A DNA stretch of 64,000 nt, from contig CP054180.1 of NCBI GenBank assembly GCA_015709635.1, forward strand, positions 620,001 to 684,000, in the 5' to 3' direction. This document shows, one piece after another, positions 59,880-64,000 of the stretch. The stretch comes from Gammaproteobacteria bacterium. Its GTDB lineage: Bacteria > Pseudomonadota > Gammaproteobacteria > Burkholderiales > Nitrosomonadaceae. The notes under the pieces were generated by a model that worked only from the letters and a program-made list of their open reading frames with translations, searched no databases and was not told where the DNA came from. Within the stretch, counting starts at the first letter, position 1. Each line of letters starts with the position of its first letter. The position numbers and the translations under genes are program-made.

Positions 59880-60674
59880 ATGCCAGAAGCTATTAAACAA
59901 AAAAGAATGCTGAGATTGGTTAAATCGACAAATGCTATTAAAAGTGAGCAGAAACCCATGATTGATTCTGAGGACTATTACAAGCAAGTAGAACGCTATG
60001 CTGAGCAGATTCGTAATACGAGTAACGCCGATGAAATTATCGGGATTCTTGACATCGTGCTGTCAGAAACTCGCGGGCTGCGATTTAGCGACGAAGTCTT
60101 TGCTGCGCAAGAACAAGTGAAACGTGCAGAGCAAAAGATCGAATCTTTGAAGAGCGAATTGGAGCAACTGCGCGGATTGGTACAAACGGATCAAATGACC
60201 GGCGCCTTCAATCGCCGTGGTTTAGAGGATATTTTCAAACGCGAGGCCGCACGTGCCGACCGCAATGCGCAGTCATTGGGCGTGATTTTGGTTGATCTGG
60301 ATAACTTTAAACAGATCAATGACAACTTTGGTCATCAATACGGTGATAGTGTGCTGATCAATTTGGTGACCGTTGCCAAAGAAACGTTACGGCCATCCGA
60401 CATCGTTGCACGTTTTGGCGGCGAGGAATTTGTGATCTTGTTACCCGATGTTGAGATGCAAGATGCACTGACGATTATTCAGCGGATACAAAACAATCTG
60501 ACAAAAAGTTTCTCGATCCAATCCGATAGCAAAACATTGCCGATAACCTTTAGCGCGGGCGTTGCGCTGAGGTCATTTGGAGAACATCAAAATTCAGTGC
60601 TGAGTCGAGCGGATAAAGCACTGTATCAAGCAAAACGTACAGGAAAGAATCGAGCAATTCCTGCCCTGATCTAG
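59880..60674 (+). CDS. Diguanylate cyclase (short)
   Basis: 264 residues. A short coiled-coil start (AAQEQVKRAEQKIESLKSELEQLRGLV-like, about 75-103) leads into a GGDEF domain: DQMTGAFNRRGLEDIF, active site RFGGEEFVILLP, and inhibitory RPSD five residues before it. AACTGAGGAGGATAGCC gives a strong ribosome site. The catalytic part is near-identical in pattern to that of the gene before it (NRRGL, VDLDNFKQIND, GGEEFVILLP, QRIQNNLTK). An 8-bp dyad (59752-59759, 59779-59786) lies in the gap between them without a T-run. Confidence 0.93.
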   Translation: MPEAIKQKRMLRLVKSTNAIKSEQKPMIDSEDYYKQVERYAEQIRNTSNADEIIGILDIVLSETRGLRFSDEVFAAQEQVKRAEQKIESLKSELEQLRGLVQTDQMTGAFNRRGLEDIFKREAARADRNAQSLGVILVDLDNFKQINDNFGHQYGDSVLINLVTVAKETLRPSDIVARFGGEEFVILLPDVEMQDALTIIQRIQNNLTKSFSIQSDSKTLPITFSAGVALRSFGEHQNSVLSRADKALYQAKRTGKNRAIPALI

Positions 60675-60837
60675 CTGATTTAAGCAGAGACTTTTTATAT
60701 GTCAGCACTCTGATGTAATCAGGCTGGAACTCTGATTAATTGTGTTTATGAGTAACAAAAAAGTACTTAAGAAACACGCGATGAAGCCGATGAATTGAAA
60801 CTTTTGTATTAAAAGATGAATTAACGCGAGGGAATAA

Positions 60838-62076
60838 ATGGAAGGTTTTTTTCTTGGGCGCCAGCCAATCCTAGATCGTAATCAAAACCTTGTGGCATTT
60901 GAGTTACTGTTTAGACAAGAAGAAACTGAAGAATCGGTCAGTATAAAAAACGATTTGTCCGCATCAGCAAACGTCATTATCAATGCCTATTGTCAACTGG
61001 GAATCCAGAATGTGCTCGGTAAGCAGCGTGGCTTTATCAATGCAAACCCCGAATTGGTGATGAGTGACATTATCAATTTATTGCCTAGTAAGCATGTCGT
61101 ATTGGAAATAAAAGAAACGGCGACCGTAACAGCAGAATTCATGCAGCGCTGTAACGAGTTAAAGCAAAAGGGTTATCAGTTTGCGCTGGATAATATTGTT
61201 GAAATGAATAGCAAAGTAGAGCAATTGCTTCCGGTTGTCAGTGTTGTGAAAGTAGATGTACTCGTACTTGAACAAAATGCGCTTGCTAAGTTAGTAACCG
61301 AATTGAACCGATGGCCGGTATTGTTGCTGGCACTAAAAGTGGAAAACCGGGAACAAGAGAAGCGATGCATGCAACTGGGCTTCCAAATGTTCCAAGGATA
61401 CTATTTCGCAAAACCCGAAGTGCTGTCAGTAAAACGCGCCGATCCGGGAAAACTTTCGTTGTTGAAACTATTGACATTGGTCATGGGGGACAGCGATATC
61501 GAAGAGCTGGAACGGGAATTTAAACATCAACCCGGTTTGAGCTACAACCTGATGCGCATGGTGAATTCCGTCGCCAGCGGTCTACCGCAAAAAATCAATT
61601 CCATCAAGCATGCCATCATGATCTTAGGGCGCAAGCAATTGCAGAGATGGATACAGCTGCTGCTTTATACCGCCAATCAATCCGACGATAGTATGTCGAA
61701 CGCATTGATGCAAACAGCGGCAACGCGTGGAAAATTGATGGAGTTAATTGCAACGGCGGAACGCCCGCATGACAAAAACCACCAAGAAAGAGCATTCATG
61801 GTAGGAATTTTATCGCTGCTGGATGTTTTGCTCGGTATTGAAATGCAACAGATCGTGGACAAGCTCGGGATTCCGGATGATATGAGCCAAGCTTTATTGG
61901 TCCGGGAAGGACGTTTAGGGCAGGAATTAAAATTAGCTGAAGCCAACGAAAAGGGTGAGGTCGCCGCGATTCAATCACTGCTGACCGAATTAGGATTTCT
62001 GAGCTTAAATGAATTAGCGGATATTGAGATACAAGCTATTGCGTGGGCGAACCGGATCGGTGAAGCAGCTAATTAA
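60838..62076 (+). CDS. EAL-HDOD domain protein
   Basis: 412 residues. The N-terminal EAL-like part (about 1-200) starts FFLGRQPILDRNQNLVAFELLFR, where the EALxR motif reads ELLFR, and lacks the DDFGTG metal loop (DNIVEMNSK), so it is probably inactive as a phosphodiesterase. The C-terminal HDOD domain (about 205-400) has LKLLTLVMGDSDIEELEREFKHQPGLSYNLMRMVNS and HAIMILGRKQLQRW. It may bind c-di-GMP or a partner rather than cleave it. A candidate promoter -10, GCCGATGA, lies at 60786-60793. Confidence 0.88.
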   Translation: MEGFFLGRQPILDRNQNLVAFELLFRQEETEESVSIKNDLSASANVIINAYCQLGIQNVLGKQRGFINANPELVMSDIINLLPSKHVVLEIKETATVTAEFMQRCNELKQKGYQFALDNIVEMNSKVEQLLPVVSVVKVDVLVLEQNALAKLVTELNRWPVLLLALKVENREQEKRCMQLGFQMFQGYYFAKPEVLSVKRADPGKLSLLKLLTLVMGDSDIEELEREFKHQPGLSYNLMRMVNSVASGLPQKINSIKHAIMILGRKQLQRWIQLLLYTANQSDDSMSNALMQTAATRGKLMELIATAERPHDKNHQERAFMVGILSLLDVLLGIEMQQIVDKLGIPDDMSQALLVREGRLGQELKLAEANEKGEVAAIQSLLTELGFLSLNELADIEIQAIAWANRIGEAAN

Positions 62077-62139
62077 CTTAGAAAAATCTTGGTTGCTAAT
62101 TTCACTCTAGTTCATGGTGTATTTTTTATTTTAACGAGC

Positions 62140-62166
62140 TAAAGTTGTTTCTCGAAAATCCGTTAA
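62140..62166 (+). promoter_or_regulatory. Sigma-28-type promoter of the che genes
   Basis: TAAAGTTG, 11 bp, TCCGTTAA match the FliA consensus at 7/8 and 6/8 positions. Predicted leader to ATG 62350 is about 177 nt. The rest of the 62077-62349 gap shows no gene. Confidence 0.6.
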
Positions 62167-62349
62167 CCATTTGAGTGTAAATGATTTTGTGAATGAACGA
62201 GAGTCTCTGATCAGTGTTCAGCAAGATCAGCTTCTAAGGCTTTTATCCGCAGAAAATATGAGTGATTAGAGCATTATAAGTTGTAGTTTTGCTAGATCGG
62301 GCGGTAAGTTCCAAGAGCTTTGATCAAGACAAGCGACAAGGAGAAGGTT

Positions 62350-62934
62350 ATGGCTGAGATGCAAGCAGCTGGCGATGAAAATGGTAGCTACGCTTCACAT
62401 CAATCCACAGTGATGGAGCACGATGACGTATTGTGCACTGCTGAAGCTGATGAATACTTCATGAGTATTAAAGGAGAACTAAGCCAAGTTGATCGGCTCG
62501 TGAGTGATGCGGTAAATAATTTGGTTATCAATTTCAGATACATCAGTAAGCTGACCAAGTCTCACCACGATATGGTTTTGGCAATTGAAAGAATGGCGGC
62601 TCCGGAAGGGAGTAAACCTATACTTGAGTTACTGGAAAAACAGATGGTTATTGCCGACAAAATAGAGCAAGAACTGGAAATGGCAATTACTTCATTACAG
62701 TTTGGTGATCTAGTGACACAACTGCTCGCGCATACTTCTGGTCAAGTGGAAGCTTTGAATATCGAACTGCAGCGCATCGATCGGAAAGGGAGTTGGAAAG
62801 AAAATACGGAAAAAAATGCACTTGATGCGATCCAGGAAGGAATTTCAAAGGCAGTGGAGATGGCGAAAACTAAAAGTAAAAGGAAGCCAGTTGTGCAGCA
62901 GGGTATGCAAATGGGTGATATTGAGCTTTTTTAG
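62350..62934 (+). CDS. Possible CheZ-like phosphatase upstream of cheY
   Basis: 194 residues from ATG 62350, which has AAGGAGAAGG upstream; the longer frame from 62320 would overrun this site. The protein is mostly helical, with two long amphipathic helices (about 40-75 and 85-140). The core reads TSLQFGDLVTQLLAH: D120-L-V-T-Q124 has the DxxxQ spacing of the catalytic pair of CheZ (Asp143, Gln147 in E. coli, in FQDLTGQ). The segment before it (MVIADKIEQELEMAI) could be the matching helix. No CheY-binding C-terminal peptide like that of CheZ is clear; the tail is KTKSKRKPVVQQGMQMGDIELF. Directly precedes cheY and cheA. CheZ-like activity is an inference; it may instead be a diverged accessory protein. 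Confidence 0.6.
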   Translation: MAEMQAAGDENGSYASHQSTVMEHDDVLCTAEADEYFMSIKGELSQVDRLVSDAVNNLVINFRYISKLTKSHHDMVLAIERMAAPEGSKPILELLEKQMVIADKIEQELEMAITSLQFGDLVTQLLAHTSGQVEALNIELQRIDRKGSWKENTEKNALDAIQEGISKAVEMAKTKSKRKPVVQQGMQMGDIELF

Positions 62935-62997
62935 CATATTGATCGGTGTACGTATTTTTCAAACAAATTAATAATATTGGCGAGAGGAGTGAAGTAA

Positions 62998-63363
62998 ATG
63001 GCTAAGACGATACTTGCGGTGGATGATTCCGCTTCCATCCGGCAAATGGTTGCTTTCACGCTAAAAGGAGCCGGGTATGAAGTCATTCAGGCAGTAGATG
63101 GTCAGGATGCATTGGATAAAGCTAATTATCATCAGGTTAATTTGGTGTTGACTGATATCAATATGCCACGTATGGACGGGTTGAAGTTACTTGAGCTGTT
63201 GCGCAAGCTAGCACACTACAAAAATATTCCTATTCTGATTCTAACCACCGAATCCGGTGATGAGATCAAGGCAAAAGGCAGAGCGGCAGGTGCAACCGGT
63301 TGGCTAGTGAAGCCGTTTGATCCTAAGAGATTGCTGGAAGTGATCGGTAAGGTTATCGGTTAG
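62998..63363 (+). CDS. cheY: CheY-type chemotaxis response regulator
   Basis: 121 residues, a single receiver domain with TILAVDDSASIRQMVAF, phospho-Asp in LVLTDINMPRMDG, LILTTES and the conserved Lys in WLVKPFDP. AGAGGAG before the ATG. Phospho-CheY binds the flagellar switch and changes rotation. It follows the CheZ-like gene and precedes cheA. Confidence 0.95.
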   Translation: MAKTILAVDDSASIRQMVAFTLKGAGYEVIQAVDGQDALDKANYHQVNLVLTDINMPRMDGLKLLELLRKLAHYKNIPILILTTESGDEIKAKGRAAGATGWLVKPFDPKRLLEVIGKVIG

Positions 63364-63502
63364 AGATCGATGCGACCGGTCAACTTAATCAGCCATGAAT
63401 GATTTATTTTATTTCTCAGCGTGAGTAGTGATTGCCATTATTTGTTTTTGCTCATTTCATTAGGGTGCTCACCTAAAAACTTAACGTAAAACAAGGTTAC
63501 CT

Positions 63503-64000
63503 ATGAGTACAGATCTCGAACAGTTTTATGAAATATTTTTTGAAGAATCCTCGGAATTGCTGGCGGATATGGAAGCATGTTTGCTGAGGCTCGATGTAAA
63601 TTCACCGGATTTGGAAGATTTAAACGCTATATTCCGTGCGGCACATTCAATCAAGGGTGGGGCCGGCACTTTTGGTTTTACAGATATGACGGAGATGACG
63701 CATATGTTGGAGACATTGCTGGATAGATTGCGCAAAGGGGAACTCGCTGTTCGCAGCGAGATGGTAGATGCTTTTTTGAGGGCAGGTGACGTCATCAAAG
63801 CACAACTTGCCGGTCATCGAGGAGAAGGCGAGGCTGATCCTGCAATTGCAGCAGAGGTGTGTGAAGAGTTAAAGAGACTGAGCGATGAAACCCAGAATCC
63901 GTTAGTTGTCGAAACGATAGTCGATGCTAATGCTAAGCTGGATACAGCAACGGTAGAAGTCGATATTGTTAAGGCTCCTGAAGTTGCCGTCGATGCGCCT
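63503..64000 (+). CDS. cheA: Chemotaxis histidine kinase CheA, N-terminal part
   Basis: 166 codons from ATG 63503, cut by the window edge. The HPt domain (about 1-110) has the phospho-His in AAHSIKGGAGTFGF, followed by LETLLDRLRKGEL. The following Glu/Asp/Ala-rich stretch is the start of the interdomain linker. It phosphorylates CheY in response to receptors. Confidence 0.95.
   Translation, partial: MSTDLEQFYEIFFEESSELLADMEACLLRLDVNSPDLEDLNAIFRAAHSIKGGAGTFGFTDMTEMTHMLETLLDRLRKGELAVRSEMVDAFLRAGDVIKAQLAGHRGEGEADPAIAAEVCEELKRLSDETQNPLVVETIVDANAKLDTATVEVDIVKAPEVAVDAP

Overview
The window looks like a chromosomal stretch of an ammonia-oxidizing betaproteobacterium close to Nitrosomonas. The strongest evidence is a complete hao-haoB-cycA-cycB cluster (hydroxylamine oxidoreductase, HaoB, tetraheme c554, tetraheme cM552 quinone reductase). 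It is backed by an smbP-type small metal-binding protein gene, a CbbY-type sugar phosphatase and a glycolate-salvage operon, as expected of an autotroph. No phage, insertion sequence, integrase or CRISPR array is visible. Most genes are core chromosomal genes in familiar betaproteobacterial neighbourhoods.

Layout. 1-8.3 kb: tail of an unidentified protein, two copies of a ~140 bp palindromic intergenic repeat (a third is at 5.1 kb), a GAF-PAS-GGDEF-EAL c-di-GMP protein, a DUF4156-like exported protein, a LemA/GIDE membrane pair, a CYTH-CHAD plus PPK2 polyphosphate pair, and a BrnT/BrnA toxin-antitoxin. 8.4-13.2 kb: B12-dependent ribonucleotide reductase, isoaspartyl peptidase, an orphan small protein behind a near-ideal class II CRP-type promoter, and a LysM-YkuD L,D-transpeptidase lipoprotein. 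13.3-18.1 kb: glxR-glcD-glcE-glcF, converting glycolate to glyoxylate and reducing tartronate semialdehyde. 18.2-23.7 kb: a histidine-rich membrane-anchored exported protein, then the hao cluster, closed by a strong terminator. The cluster carries electrons from hydroxylamine oxidation in the periplasm to the quinone pool.

24.5-35 kb: thrS-infC-rpmI-rplT-pheS-pheT-ihfA-merR-like, tRNA-Pro(GGG), surE-pcm-nlpD (no rpoS follows), ending at a bidirectional terminator shared with smbP. 35.4-39.7 kb, minus strand: nadA, clsB-type phospholipase-D protein, sua5/tsaC and cbbY. 39.8-45.8 kb: lptC-lptA-lptB-rpoN-hpf-ptsN-hprK, then ubiX. 45.8-48.3 kb: mutY and 5-formyl-THF cyclo-ligase, a Rof-like Rho antiterminator and a YnfA-like protein.

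48.3-64 kb is a motility and signalling region. On the minus strand it holds fliC, flaG, fliD, fliS, fliT, a FliK-like protein, an FlhB C-terminal-domain protein and ycgR. On the plus strand it holds a REC-PAS-histidine kinase with a LuxR-type regulator, two tandem GGDEF proteins, an EAL-HDOD protein, a possible CheZ-like phosphatase, cheY and the start of cheA (cut by the window edge). Sigma-28-type promoters can be read before fliC, the first GGDEF gene and the che genes, which would tie filament assembly, c-di-GMP metabolism and chemotaxis together. All function calls come from reading the sequence and knowing the families; no search was run.
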